The notes beneath the pieces are model-generated. The model searched no databases. It had not been told where the DNA came from and worked only from the letters and a program-made list of their open reading frames with translations. 64,000 bases of DNA. Source: Herbaspirillum sp. ST 5-3 (lineage in GTDB: Bacteria > Pseudomonadota > Gammaproteobacteria > Burkholderiales > Burkholderiaceae_D). Position 1 is the stretch's first letter, and each line of letters opens with the position of its first letter. A program made the position numbers and the translations under genes. Of this stretch, positions 1 to 9,021 are shown in pieces. The stretch covers positions 1-64,000 of the forward strand of contig NZ_STGI01000003.1 in the NCBI RefSeq assembly GCF_004804275.1. Reading direction: 5' to 3'.

Positions 1-61
1 GGTTGTTGTTTGGCGTAGGAACCAATAACAACGCGCTTCGGCACGGAATCGCCGACCTGCT

Positions 62-133
62 TCATGAAATATCCGGGCTAGCGCTGTCGCCTGGCTTCAG
101 TTCGTCGAAGGTGTGGTTTTCGATGATGTCCAC
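62..133 (-). pseudogene. truncated 5' end of a MaoC/phosphate acetyltransferase gene
   Basis: A GTG start at 133 has a strong AAGGAGG ribosome site 6 bases upstream and encodes VDIIENHTFDELKPGDSAS, then stops after 23 codons. From memory, this opening resembles the MaoC-like N-terminus of bifunctional enoyl-CoA hydratase/phosphate acetyltransferases, which often neighbour fabI and DUF3141 genes in betaproteobacteria. The homology ends abruptly, so a deletion or frameshift removed the rest. Bases 1-61 stay open in another frame (ending VGDSVPKRVVIGSYAKQQ) but I do not recognise that product. The assignment rests on a short match and gene context. Confidence 0.45.
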
Positions 134-153
134 GATTCGCCTCCTTATCGATA

Positions 154-927
154 TTAGCGAGGAGCCATGATATGGTAACCGGCATCGATGAACTCGACAT
201 TGCCCGTCAGTAAGCGGGCAGCGTCGCTCACCAGGAAGGCTGCCACGTTGCCGACGTCTTCAATGCTAGCCAGCATGTGTTCCGGCGCATCCTCGCGTGC
301 GCGGTCCAACAATTCGTCGAAGCGGTCGAGCCCCGATGCGGCGCGTGTTTTCAGCGGCCCCGGCGACAGCGCATGTACCCGAATCCCTTGATGCCCCAAT
401 TCCGCCGCCATGTAACGGACGCTGCTTTCGAGTGCGGCCTTGACCGGTCCCATCAGATTGTAATGGCCGACCACTTTCTCCGACCCGTAGAAAGTCACGG
501 TCAGCAGGCAACCGCCGTCGTTCATCAGCGGTTCGGCCAGCTTTGCCATCCGAATGAACGAATGGCAGGAGACGTCCATCGCCAGTGCGAAGCCTTCCGG
601 TGACGAATCCACCAGACGGCGCTGAAGATCCTCTTTCGGCGCATACGCGATGGAGTGCAGCACAAAATCCAGTCGCCCCCATGCCTGTTCAAGGTGTTCG
701 AAGACCGCTTCCAGTTGCCCAGCCTCACGCACATCGCATGGCAGGATGAAACTGCTATCCAATGTCTCGGCCAGAGGCCGTACGTACGGCTCGGCCTTCT
801 GGTTCAGATAGGTAATCGCCAGTTCCGCTCCGGCGGCATGAAAGGCCACGGCGCATCCGTGGGCAATACTGCGGTCGTTGGCGATGCCGACGACCAGTCC
901 GCGTTTTCCTTCAAGTGTCCTGGTCAT
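154..927 (-). CDS. fabI: enoyl-[acyl-carrier-protein] reductase, FabI type
   Basis: A 257-residue short-chain dehydrogenase fold protein that would reduce enoyl-ACP with NADH in the last step of fatty-acid elongation in the cytosol. The N-terminal nucleotide loop LVVGIANDRSIAHG and the catalytic pair Tyr156 and Lys163 (within HYNLMGPVKAA) sit exactly where they do in E. coli FabI, and the length is normal. Its ATG overlaps the stop of the upstream gene as ATGA, so the two are translationally coupled. A FabI in a stress island is probably an extra copy beside the housekeeping one; that is inference. Confidence 0.93.
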   Translation of the reverse strand: MTRTLEGKRGLVVGIANDRSIAHGCAVAFHAAGAELAITYLNQKAEPYVRPLAETLDSSFILPCDVREAGQLEAVFEHLEQAWGRLDFVLHSIAYAPKEDLQRRLVDSSPEGFALAMDVSCHSFIRMAKLAEPLMNDGGCLLTVTFYGSEKVVGHYNLMGPVKAALESSVRYMAAELGHQGIRVHALSPGPLKTRAASGLDRFDELLDRAREDAPEHMLASIEDVGNVAAFLVSDAARLLTGNVEFIDAGYHIMAPR

Positions 928-1493
928 GCCTGATGCGCATGGCCGGCGTGGTGGCTTTCGGCGGGCGCCGGAGCCTTCACGTCTTCATGCAGGTCGAGTC
1001 GCTCGGGGTTTTCCATGGCGAGAATATCCTTGGTGCGCGCCATCTCGTCCGGAGTTCCCTGTGCCACGACCAGGAAGGCGTCAGCCTTCAAGGCCTCCTC
1101 GTACCGGATCACGCTGTTCTTCGGGATGCCGATGCTATAGAGCGCCGCGCCCAGCGCGCTGAGGCCGCCGACGACGATTGCTCCCTCGACGGCACCGTAA
1201 ACCATCGCGGCAAGGTGGCCGAGCACCATGACGTGTCCGACCACGGGAATCGTGAACAATATCCCGCCGAACAGCAGCCCCCACAGGCCGCCCCAGAACG
1301 CACCGTGCTTGCCCCAGAATTTCATCCGATCGCCGGTATTGTAGAAGCCGACCACCTTTTCTTCGGTGTGATATCCCTTGCCAACGACGCTGAAATGTTT
1401 CATGTCGAGGCCAGCTTCGGCCAACTTGCGAACTGCGGCATCGGCTTCCTCGTGATGAGCGAAAACGGCAACCACTGCATGATGATGTGACAT
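924..1493 (-). CDS. membrane-associated general-stress-like protein
   Basis: A 189-residue protein. Residues 1-50 look like the small alpha/beta domain of YflT/GspM-type stress proteins (HAVVAVFAHHEEADAAVRKL, then HFSVVGKGYHTEEKVVGFY). A Gly-rich hydrophobic centre (about 65-125) should form a membrane hairpin, and the soluble tail ends in a His-rich stretch (ESHHAGHAHQA). The start has an AAGGAG site 7 bases upstream and the gene is coupled to fabI. Proteins of this layout are common in betaproteobacterial stress islands. The exact function is unknown, and the His tail could bind metal. Confidence 0.7.
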   Translation of the reverse strand: MSHHHAVVAVFAHHEEADAAVRKLAEAGLDMKHFSVVGKGYHTEEKVVGFYNTGDRMKFWGKHGAFWGGLWGLLFGGILFTIPVVGHVMVLGHLAAMVYGAVEGAIVVGGLSALGAALYSIGIPKNSVIRYEEALKADAFLVVAQGTPDEMARTKDILAMENPERLDLHEDVKAPAPAESHHAGHAHQA

Positions 1494-1520
1494 GTGAATC
1501 TCCTTTAGAAATAAAGCGTG

Positions 1521-3341
1521 TTATTCCTGCGCGAGGCCTGACTTCCCTGTCGTGTCGTACATTGCCTTGAACATTTCTTCGCTGGCCATATCCCTCAGTT
1601 GTCGATAGCCGTCAAGGAGATGTGAAATCAAAGCGCTACCAGCGCGTTCAATGCCGACATATTGATTTTCATCATTGGTTGCTTCCCTAGCGTTTTTGAC
1701 GGCGCCCGACCACGCTGCGATCGGCAGCATCCAGGGATTCAGTTTGTCCGAGAAGAGGAGATGGCTGGTGCGCATCGGATGCATCCATTTCAACATTTCG
1801 GCGCTCATTGGATTGGCGAATGCGGTAATCCACCGGCTCCAGATGTTTTGATACACAAAATCGTTCCACTCGGAGACCGCCTGCACCTTTTCAAACGATT
1901 GCTCCGGGTACGCATAGTGGATCTGCTCGACTTGGCGTTCCTCAAAATGCACCGTGTACTGCGGTTTGCGGCAGTCGGGGTTACCGGTCGGATTGCTGAT
2001 CTTCATCTCGTACAAGCCAGGCTTGAGCGCATCGAGTTCGCCCAGGCTTTCCAGAATGGCGCGGTGCTCCAGTTTCGCCACGCTGGCCGATACGAAAATG
2101 CCGAGGTGGCCGACGTGCGTGTTCAACAGGTAGACGATGCGCTGGCCTGCTTTTTTCAGGTCGGCGGTAGTCGGATAGACGGTCGGAATCCAGTTGAGTG
2201 CCTGATGGGGCGGCGTGATGTTGTCGCCGCTGGACGCAAAAATCACCAGCGGGTTGCGAATGCGCTTCAGGTCGACAAAGCAGCCATGGCATATCCGCAT
2301 CAACCCTCGCTCCAGCTTGTTGCCGATGAAAAGGTTTTCAACGATCGATAATATCTCCTCACGGCTCAGGAAATAGTAGCCTGTCCACCAGCGCTCGAAC
2401 TCTAGGAAGCGCTCGCGCTCGGTATCGATTTGCGCGAAGAGATTGTAATTTTTCTCCCACCAGGTGTTGGCTGGATTGAGATTTTCAAAGTTTTGCACCA
2501 GCCATGCGCCATCGAGGCGCCCGTTGCTCAGATCCGTCAATAGATCGGTCAGCCACACGCCGCCCAGCAGCCCGCCGGCCAGACGCATCGGGTTCGCATC
2601 CGACGCGCCGGCCCAGTAGGACAGCGGGGAACCGTTGAGCACAGTCGCTCCCGTCAGGCCCTCGCAATCTGCTGCCAGCAAGGTGACTGCCCAGCCCGCC
2701 TGGCAATTTCCGTACAACACAGGCGCTTTTCCCTGATGCCGCGCGCTGACCTCCGCCACGAAGCGGCGCAGCGCATGTAAGACATCCGCCAACGTCTGAT
2801 GAGGGCAGGGTTGCGGGAAAAACATCACGAAATACGTGGGATGCCCTTCGTGCAACGCCATGCCGACTTCGGAGTCGCGCTTGAACCCGCCGATGCCGGG
2901 GCCATGTCCGGCGCGCGGATCGACGATGATGACGGGAGCCTTGTTTTCGTCGACGCAGTCCTTGGCATGATCGTCGTGGCAGTGCGTGATGCGCAGCAGT
3001 GCATAGTTGGCTGGCCGTTTGAAGCGCCGGGCATCGAGAAGGGTTTCGTACTCGAAGTCCAGCGGCGGCGGCATGCCGGCTTCTTCGTGGGCCAGCATAT
3101 TGTTGGCGCGCTCGCGCAGGACGTCGAGAAACAGGACGGTGCGCTGCCAGCGGTCGATCTGGTACTGCAGTGCCTGTTGCAGCAATGATTGCTTCAGGGC
3201 TTCCCTGGTTGGTGGAAGTTTTTCTCCATGCACGTCGTCGGCAACCGGACGTCTTTCCGGGCGCGCCGTGGATGTTAACGCAGGTGGCGCGAGGAGCCGT
3301 TTTGTCTTGCTTGCCGGGACAGGGCTGATGGTAGGTTTCAT
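1521..3341 (-). CDS. DUF3141 protein, PHA-synthase-like alpha/beta hydrolase fold
   Basis: A 606-residue protein that I recognise as the DUF3141 family, usually found beside pta, ackA and fabI. The central part has an alpha/beta hydrolase layout with a PHA-synthase-style nucleophile elbow GNCQAGW (Cys213) instead of the Gly-x-Ser box. A hydrolase-like strand APVIIVDPRAGHGPG precedes it, and a possible acid and His (SGDNITPP, HVGHLGIF) follow. This suggests acyl transfer or hydrolysis, perhaps of hydroxyacyl compounds, but no activity is established to my knowledge. There is no signal peptide, so it is probably cytosolic. Confidence 0.8.
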   Translation of the reverse strand: MKPTISPVPASKTKRLLAPPALTSTARPERRPVADDVHGEKLPPTREALKQSLLQQALQYQIDRWQRTVLFLDVLRERANNMLAHEEAGMPPPLDFEYETLLDARRFKRPANYALLRITHCHDDHAKDCVDENKAPVIIVDPRAGHGPGIGGFKRDSEVGMALHEGHPTYFVMFFPQPCPHQTLADVLHALRRFVAEVSARHQGKAPVLYGNCQAGWAVTLLAADCEGLTGATVLNGSPLSYWAGASDANPMRLAGGLLGGVWLTDLLTDLSNGRLDGAWLVQNFENLNPANTWWEKNYNLFAQIDTERERFLEFERWWTGYYFLSREEILSIVENLFIGNKLERGLMRICHGCFVDLKRIRNPLVIFASSGDNITPPHQALNWIPTVYPTTADLKKAGQRIVYLLNTHVGHLGIFVSASVAKLEHRAILESLGELDALKPGLYEMKISNPTGNPDCRKPQYTVHFEERQVEQIHYAYPEQSFEKVQAVSEWNDFVYQNIWSRWITAFANPMSAEMLKWMHPMRTSHLLFSDKLNPWMLPIAAWSGAVKNAREATNDENQYVGIERAGSALISHLLDGYRQLRDMASEEMFKAMYDTTGKSGLAQE

Positions 3342-3393
3342 GGCGCGAGCCTTCGGTCGGTTTCAGGATGATGGCGGACTGGCTGGCGGCGGC

Positions 3394-5823
3394 TTACGCT
3401 GGAACACTCGCAATCGCAGCCCTGGTTTGCGGCGCCGGCTTGATTCCAGCCAGTTTTGTTCGCTTCAGCATCAGCGCATTGATGGCAACGATTGCCGAAC
3501 TACCCGACATCGATAATGCGGCGACCTCCGGCGACAGCGTGAACGGATAAAGCACTCCAGCTGCCAGCGGAAAGGCGATGACGTTATAGCCGGTTGCCCA
3601 CCACAGGTTCTGGTGCATCTTGTGCAGGGTCGCGCGCGACAGTTCGATGGCGCCAACCACGTCGTACGGGTCGCTTTTCATCAGAATGACCTGTGCGCTT
3701 TCAATGGCCACATCGGTTCCGGCGCCGATGGCAAAGCCGACATCGGCCTGCGTAAGCGCCGGCGCGTCGTTGACGCCATCACCCACCATGCCGACCTTGT
3801 AGCCCTGACCTTGCAGTTCCTTGATCTTCGCGGCTTTGTCGCCCGGCAGCACATCTGCCAGCACGATGTCGATGCCGAGCTCCTTGCCGACGCGCTCCGC
3901 GGTGGCGCGATTGTCGCCGGTGATCATGGCGACCTTGACGCCACGTTCCTGCAGCCTGGCGATCGTGGCTTTCGAGGTCGGACGGGGGGCATCTGCAATG
4001 GCAATCAATCCGATGAGCTTGCCGTCCTCCGCGACATGGACGACGGTGCGACCGGTGCCTTGCTGTGCTGCGGCCTGCGCGCCCATGCCGTTCAAGTCGA
4101 CCTGCTCGGCGTCCATCAGCTTTCGATTTCCCAGCAGGACGACCTTGCCGCCCACTTCCGCCTTGGCTCCTTGGCCGTCGATATTGGTGAATGCCGTGGC
4201 CGGGGACGAGACAACGCTACCTGCACGCTTTAGAATCGCCTGCGCCAGCGGATGTTCGGAATGGTGCTCCACTGCGGCGGCTATGCTCAGCAAATGCTCT
4301 TCGCTGACGCCTCCGGCGGTAACGATGCCGACCACTGCCGGTTCACCCATGGTCAACGTGCCGGTCTTGTCGAATACGACGACATTGAGCTTCGTTGCAT
4401 TCTCCAGCGCGGCGGCGTTCTTGAACAGGATGCCATTCATCGCACCCAGGCCGGTGCCGACCATGACCGCCATTGGCGTCGCCAGTCCGAGTGCGTCGGG
4501 GCAGGCGATGACGAATACGGTGATGGTCAAGGTCATGGCGAACAGCAAGGGCTGGCCGAGCAGCCAGTACCAGGTAACGAAGGTGCCGACACCGACCAGG
4601 ATGGCGATCAGCACCAGCCACTGCGAGGCCCGGTCGGCCAGTAATTGCCCAGGCGCCTTCGAATTTTGCGCTTCCTGCACGAGTTTGACGATTTGCGCCA
4701 GCGCCGTGTCCGCCCCGACCTTGGTTGCCTGATAGCGGAAACTGCCGCTCTTGTTGATGGTCGCCCCAATCACCATGTCGCCTGGGCCCTTTTTGACTGG
4801 CATCGATTCGCCGGTCAGCATCGATTCGTCAACTTGCGAGCCGCCTTCGAGCACCTTGCCGTCGACCGGAATCTTGTTGCCGGGGCGAATGACGACGGTA
4901 TCGCCCACGATGACGTCGGCGGTAGCGATCTCGATCTCCCGGCCATCGCGCAGCACGATCGCCTTCGGCGGCGCCAGATCAATCAACGCGCGGATGGCGT
5001 CAGTGGCGCCGGCGCGCGCCCGCATTTCCAACCAGTGGCCGAGCAGGATAAATACGAGCAGAACTGCAGCCGCTTCGTAAAACACCTCCGCGTCAAAGAA
5101 GAAGGTGGCACCTATCGAGAATAGGTAACCTGTGCCGACCGATAGCACCACAAGGGTTGCCATGTTAAGCACGCCGTTTTTTGCGCCACGCCATGCCGAG
5201 ACAAAAAAAGGCCAGGCTGGATAAATGATGGCACCGCTTGCTAATAAAAAAAGAAAGATCTTGCGATCCAGTCCGAATGGCACAGGGAACTTGCCGAACA
5301 TTTCGCCCATCGGCGAATACAGAAACACCGGAATGGAAAACAGCAAGGAGATGAAGAACCGGTTGCGCATGTCTACAACCATGTCCTGCATGGACATGCC
5401 GGGGGCGTGCCCCATGTCGTGCATCATGTCATGCGGCATCTCGTGTGCGCCGTGCGCATGCACATGTGCGGGGGGCTGGGCAGCGGTCCGCAGCGGTACG
5501 GCGCCGCCGGCGGCTGCAGCGTGCGCGGCGTGATGATGGTGCTCATGCGCGCCGGCGGCCGGTATAGCTCCGGCTCCGCCGGAAGGCCGTTCGCATACAT
5601 GTTTGGGCACCATCTCGCCGCGGCAATGAAAGCCGCAATCATGTATCGCACGTTGGATCTCGGCGAGACCGGTTTGCTTCTCATCGAAATGGACGGTCGC
5701 GCTGCCGGCGACAAAATTCACATCGGCATGGTGCACGCCCCGCAGTTTCGACAACTGCTTCGTCACTCCTTCAGCATTGAGGGGGGTGAGCATGTCGCTT
5801 ACATCGACTGTGCTGGTTTGCAT
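3394..5823 (-). CDS. P1B-type heavy-metal (copper/silver) ATPase with a CPD motif
   Basis: About 809 residues. The parts run in order: a degenerate HMA-like domain (1-75) without the usual CxxC; a His/Met-rich linker with HEHHHHAAH and [14 protein letters not shown]; eight predicted membrane spans; the TGES actuator motif; an intramembrane CPD motif near residue 440 where CPC or CPH is usual; DKTGTLT near 482; SEHPLAQ; and GDGVNDAP. The TM7 YN and TM8 MSGSS and AINA motifs fit copper-type pumps. It would export Cu+ or Ag+ from the cytosol. Three start codons lie together; the ATG at 5823 has the best spacing to AAGGAG (5 bases). Confidence 0.85.
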   Translation of the reverse strand: MQTSTVDVSDMLTPLNAEGVTKQLSKLRGVHHADVNFVAGSATVHFDEKQTGLAEIQRAIHDCGFHCRGEMVPKHVCERPSGGAGAIPAAGAHEHHHHAAHAAAAGGAVPLRTAAQPPAHVHAHGAHEMPHDMMHDMGHAPGMSMQDMVVDMRNRFFISLLFSIPVFLYSPMGEMFGKFPVPFGLDRKIFLFLLASGAIIYPAWPFFVSAWRGAKNGVLNMATLVVLSVGTGYLFSIGATFFFDAEVFYEAAAVLLVFILLGHWLEMRARAGATDAIRALIDLAPPKAIVLRDGREIEIATADVIVGDTVVIRPGNKIPVDGKVLEGGSQVDESMLTGESMPVKKGPGDMVIGATINKSGSFRYQATKVGADTALAQIVKLVQEAQNSKAPGQLLADRASQWLVLIAILVGVGTFVTWYWLLGQPLLFAMTLTITVFVIACPDALGLATPMAVMVGTGLGAMNGILFKNAAALENATKLNVVVFDKTGTLTMGEPAVVGIVTAGGVSEEHLLSIAAAVEHHSEHPLAQAILKRAGSVVSSPATAFTNIDGQGAKAEVGGKVVLLGNRKLMDAEQVDLNGMGAQAAAQQGTGRTVVHVAEDGKLIGLIAIADAPRPTSKATIARLQERGVKVAMITGDNRATAERVGKELGIDIVLADVLPGDKAAKIKELQGQGYKVGMVGDGVNDAPALTQADVGFAIGAGTDVAIESAQVILMKSDPYDVVGAIELSRATLHKMHQNLWWATGYNVIAFPLAAGVLYPFTLSPEVAALSMSGSSAIVAINALMLKRTKLAGIKPAPQTRAAIASVPA

Positions 5824-5869
5824 CATCACTCCTTACGCAAGGTGTATTGATAAGAAATTGCTAAAATCG

Positions 5870-7150
5870 CTATGCCTCCAATTGATGCGGCGACGGCAAG
5901 CGCATAAATATCAGCAGTGAACCCACAATGAGAATCGTGGCGGCCAGCCAGAACGGTAGTTGCCGGTCGAGTCCGAACAGCAGGCCGCTGCCGGCCGAGC
6001 CCATTGCTTGGCCGAGGCTGGACGAGGCGCTCTGCAGCCCGAAATTCTTTCCCTGCTGGCCGCCCGCGAGCACGGATACGCGATACGAAATAAGTGGGGC
6101 GATCACACCGGCGCCGCCTGCAACTGCGGCAATGACAACGGCAAGTTTGGCATGCGTTCCGGCCGACGGAAACAAGGCCAGGGCAACGGCCGTTACTGCG
6201 ATGGCGGGGCCGATCAGGTAGTGATTCGCGAAATTCTTGAACTGCTCGGAAAAGAAAAATGCCTGCATGATCAGCATGACGAGCGCACATTCGGCATACA
6301 TCATGCCAAGTTGTGCCGCATCGAGTTGCAAACCGATCCGTGCGACTGTCGCCAAGCCGACTTCGAAAGATCCGACTGCATACATCAGGATGATCGAGAA
6401 TGCGAAAAGCGTATAGAGTTGTCTAGGATGGAGCGCATCATGCGAGTGGGGCGTTTGACTTCCGTGTGAGGTGAGTTGCGGGCGCACGTCAAAGGCGACG
6501 AACACTCCGATCAGCAGCAGGCTGCTGGCAAATGCTGCTGTCAGAACAGGGGGGACGATGAGATTCGCAGGTTGCGTCAAACCCAGCCATGTCCATGAGG
6601 CGGGCTTGGCGGCAAGGCCGCCCAGATAAGGACCGATCAGGCTACCGGTCATGATCGCGGTAACGAGCCAGGCGAAGCGCCGTACCCGTTGCTCTTTGCC
6701 GTGATGTTCCGAAACATGTGCCAACAGAATCGGCAGCACACCGCCGGCGCCAATACCGGACAGGATGCGGCTCGCATACAATTCGGCAAGCCCTGCTGAC
6801 CTTGCCAGCGCGTACAGGGATAAGGTGAACGCGCCGATACCTGCCAGGAGTACGGAGCGCCGCGAGATCCGGTCCGAAAGATGCCCAAGAAGTGGCGCGG
6901 AGACAAACATCGCCAGCAAATAGGTTCCGTTGAGAAAAGCCGCATTCCGTTCCTGGAGGGCAGGTGCAAGTGCCAGTGCGTTCAGCATAAACGGTAACAA
7001 TGGCGTCACGATGTTGGCGCTGAGCGACACCGTAAACACCGCGGTCACCAGTAGTGGAAACCTGCCGTGCGCATCTGGCGATGCGGCAACGCCCGATGCT
7101 GACGTCGCAGCAATGCATCGTTTCCAGGTGCTTTCTCGGTGATGTTTCAT
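5870..7150 (-). CDS. MFS transporter, probable efflux pump
   Basis: A 426-residue protein with about 12 hydrophobic segments and the MFS loop signature between TM2 and TM3 (APLLGHLSDRISRRSVLL). A short basic N-terminus precedes TM1 (LVTAVFTVSLSANIVTPLLP). The substrate cannot be read from sequence; the metal and stress neighbours suggest export of a toxic compound. Its ATG overlaps the stop of the 51-codon ORF upstream (GTATGA), so it belongs to the coupled minus-strand operon beginning at 8262. Confidence 0.85.
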   Translation of the reverse strand: MKHHRESTWKRCIAATSASGVAASPDAHGRFPLLVTAVFTVSLSANIVTPLLPFMLNALALAPALQERNAAFLNGTYLLAMFVSAPLLGHLSDRISRRSVLLAGIGAFTLSLYALARSAGLAELYASRILSGIGAGGVLPILLAHVSEHHGKEQRVRRFAWLVTAIMTGSLIGPYLGGLAAKPASWTWLGLTQPANLIVPPVLTAAFASSLLLIGVFVAFDVRPQLTSHGSQTPHSHDALHPRQLYTLFAFSIILMYAVGSFEVGLATVARIGLQLDAAQLGMMYAECALVMLIMQAFFFSEQFKNFANHYLIGPAIAVTAVALALFPSAGTHAKLAVVIAAVAGGAGVIAPLISYRVSVLAGGQQGKNFGLQSASSSLGQAMGSAGSGLLFGLDRQLPFWLAATILIVGSLLIFMRLPSPHQLEA

Positions 7151-7302
7151 ACTCGGCGTTCGTTATGCAGACGGTTTGTTGACCCGATGACGAGTGCCGT
7201 ATCGCTCGCATAGTGATGTGGCGGAACCACCATGTTCAATGGTACCGCCACACATCCGATCTCGCTGGCGAATGGCAGAGAAGCGAGATGGGCATCAGCC
7301 AT
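7147..7302 (-). CDS. small coupled ORF, 51 residues, unknown
   Basis: This ORF encodes [20 protein letters not shown] and continues to a C-terminus [10 protein letters not shown] recognise no family. Support for it comes from arrangement: its ATG lies inside the last codons of the methyltransferase gene (8-base overlap) and its stop overlaps the ATG of the MFS gene. The four genes therefore chain by overlapping stop/start sites. It has no clear membrane span or signal peptide. It may act mainly as a translational bridge to the transporter gene. Confidence 0.45.
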   Translation of the reverse strand: MADAHLASLPFASEIGCVAVPLNMVVPPHHYASDTALVIGSTNRLHNERRV

Positions 7303-7975
7303 GCTTTTCCCTCCTGTTCGGGTCGGAGGATCGTGCGTTCTTTCCGGACAGCCGGGGGAAGAATGCCGGCACGTGCTGCATGTACTGCCGATAGGCGTCG
7401 CCGAATGCCGCAATCGAATCCTGCTCTTCGCGTCGCGCCAGTCGCGCGTACATCGTCACCAGAATCGGGAACATGACCAGCGTGATCAGGGTAGGCCACT
7501 GCAGCAGGAACCCGAACATGATCATCACGAATCCGATGTATTGCGGATGCCGCACCCGGGCGTACGGGCCGGCAGTGGCGAGCGTATGACTGCGCTGCGC
7601 CTTGTACAGCACATCCCACGACGCTCCCAGCAACAGGAAGCCGAGCCCGATCAGGATATTGCTGGCAATGTGGAATGGCCCGAAATGCGGATCGGTTTTC
7701 CAGCCGAACATGACTTCCAGAAGGTGGCCGGCATCATGCGACAGGAAGTTAACGCCGGGGAAGGTCTTGCTCAGCCATGGGAGCAGCAAGTAGATAGTGA
7801 GCGGAAATCCGTACATCTCGGTAAACAACGCGACGAGGAATGCCGAGAACGCACCGAAGGAGCGCCAGTCGCGCGGGCTTTGCGGTTTGGCGAAACTGAA
7901 CGCAAAGATGATGAATACCAATGAGTTGAGGATCACCAGGCTCCAGAGGCCGTAAGCAGGTGTCGTGTCGTTCAT
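7295..7975 (-). CDS. isoprenylcysteine carboxyl methyltransferase-like membrane protein
   Basis: A 226-residue integral membrane protein with about five spans and the ICMT/NnrU-family signature [14 protein letters not shown] followed by a conserved acidic and aromatic tail ([19 protein letters not shown]). The family uses S-adenosylmethionine to methylate membrane-located substrates; bacterial substrates are mostly unknown. The start ATG overlaps the stop of the DUF2933 gene (TCATGA), which argues for joint expression. An AdoMet synthetase gene at 19-20 kb could supply its cofactor, but that link is only contextual. Confidence 0.8.
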   Translation of the reverse strand: MNDTTPAYGLWSLVILNSLVFIIFAFSFAKPQSPRDWRSFGAFSAFLVALFTEMYGFPLTIYLLLPWLSKTFPGVNFLSHDAGHLLEVMFGWKTDPHFGPFHIASNILIGLGFLLLGASWDVLYKAQRSHTLATAGPYARVRHPQYIGFVMIMFGFLLQWPTLITLVMFPILVTMYARLARREEQDSIAAFGDAYRQYMQHVPAFFPRLSGKNARSSDPNRREKHG

Positions 7976-8262
7976 GATTTTCTTCCGGTATGTTCATGGG
8001 ATTGCGGCATGTCACCCGGCACCGGGCCTCGGTCGGAAGCCCGCGTACGGTTGTCATTGTTTCCGCCGTGTCCGCCGTGCCCGTGGAACAGGTGCATCAA
8101 AGGGCAGGCCAGGATCAGCAGCCAGGGGAGAAAGCCGAATAGATGGGCGCGGTGTTCGGTGAACAGAAAAAATGCGCCGATGGCGAGAAAGCCGATCAAC
8201 ACCCATTTCCCGCGGCTGGAAGTTCGATCCGTCTGGTGCTGATGTTCGTGATCGTGTGTCAT
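7972..8262 (-). CDS. DUF2933-type small membrane protein
   Basis: A 96-residue protein with a His-rich N-terminus (THDHEHQHQ), two close hydrophobic segments ([20 protein letters not shown] and the stretch after it) and a His/Gly-rich tail ([11 protein letters not shown]). This matches the DUF2933 family, often found with copper and heavy-metal genes and with an ICMT-like methyltransferase. I chose the ATG at 8262 because it has an AGGAG site 6 bases upstream; a longer upstream reading lacks one. The metal-binding role is inferred from the His clusters. Confidence 0.75.
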   Translation of the reverse strand: MTHDHEHQHQTDRTSSRGKWVLIGFLAIGAFFLFTEHRAHLFGFLPWLLILACPLMHLFHGHGGHGGNNDNRTRASDRGPVPGDMPQSHEHTGRKS

Positions 8263-8489
8263 GGAAATCTCCTGTGAATAAGATGGAACGCGTGTTCTAT
8301 GCATTGCATGGACGACCGTTGGAGGGAAATCGCGCCAGACCTTGTCAGGCATTCAAATTTTTCTTCCTCAATGAGATGCGGTTCGCCAAACGAAAACGAC
8401 AGCGGGAGCGCCGACATGCGCCGTGCAGCTGGTCTTCAAAGAAGAAAATATCTGGGGTAACTGCCGTGGCGCTTGAGGGCGAGGGATGG

Positions 8490-8903
8490 CTATAGTGTGA
8501 GCCGGACGAAGCGCAGCGAGAAGTTTGGATCGCAGGTCTGCGAACAGGTCTCAGGCACACTGGCTATTGATGTAGAGTGCGGAAACAGCGGGACGATGTA
8601 AGCGGGCGTGGTGAGAGTGGGAAGGTCCATCCCCGTCAAGTCAAGGGACTTTTCCTTGACCACGGCAGACGTCTGCGCGTCACAGAACATCTTGCACGTG
8701 TTCGGGTCGCGTTGGGAATCGTCATGCGTGCAGTCTGAATGAGAAGCAATGCTCGCTTCCATGCGCTCGGCAGCGGTCCACGTCGAAGCCTGCTGCGGAG
8801 GGACGCACGCATGGGCGATGCTGACAAACAGTGCCATCAGCCACCCCAGCAACGCGAATGTCGCTGCAGAGCGCCGGCGATGTGCGTCGGAAAAAAGTAG
8901 CAT
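8490..8903 (-). CDS. small secreted Cys-containing protein of a metal/stress cluster
   Basis: A 137-residue protein. An N-terminal hydrophobic segment (FALLGWLMALFVSIAHA) reads as a signal peptide cleaved after AHA. The mature part has seven cysteines in four clusters (ACVPP, SDCTHDD, CKMFCDA, CSQTCDP) and ends RFVRLTL. Small periplasmic proteins of this style accompany copper and zinc efflux genes. I cannot name a family. An FNR-type promoter lies just upstream (8939-8981), so low oxygen may induce it. The start could also be the GTG at 8915. Confidence 0.6.
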   Translation of the reverse strand: MLLFSDAHRRRSAATFALLGWLMALFVSIAHACVPPQQASTWTAAERMEASIASHSDCTHDDSQRDPNTCKMFCDAQTSAVVKEKSLDLTGMDLPTLTTPAYIVPLFPHSTSIASVPETCSQTCDPNFSLRFVRLTL

Positions 8904-8938
8904 CGGACTATCCACTGTTTGCGGTTTGCTATGGCCTC

Positions 8939-8981
8939 ATACTAGCGAACCGAGGACAAAGACCCGTATGACTTAAATCAA
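8939..8981 (-). promoter_or_regulatory. FNR/Anr-type class II promoter
   Basis: On the minus strand the dyad at 8968-8981 reads TTGATTTAAGTCAT, close to the FNR/Anr consensus TTGAT-N4-ATCAA. A possible -10 box TAGTAT (8939-8944) is centred 33 bases downstream, close to the spacing of activator sites centred near -41.5. It would fire the gene starting at 8903. Confidence 0.5.
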
Positions 8982-9021
8982 ATTTCCCCAAATCGGGCAA
9001 AAAACCGGACAGCGCGGCGGT

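Noticed and set aside
5826-6290. 154-codon minus-strand ORF overlapping the MFS gene
   Set aside because: It lies in another frame of the transporter, has an Arg/Cys-biased composition and no ribosome site.
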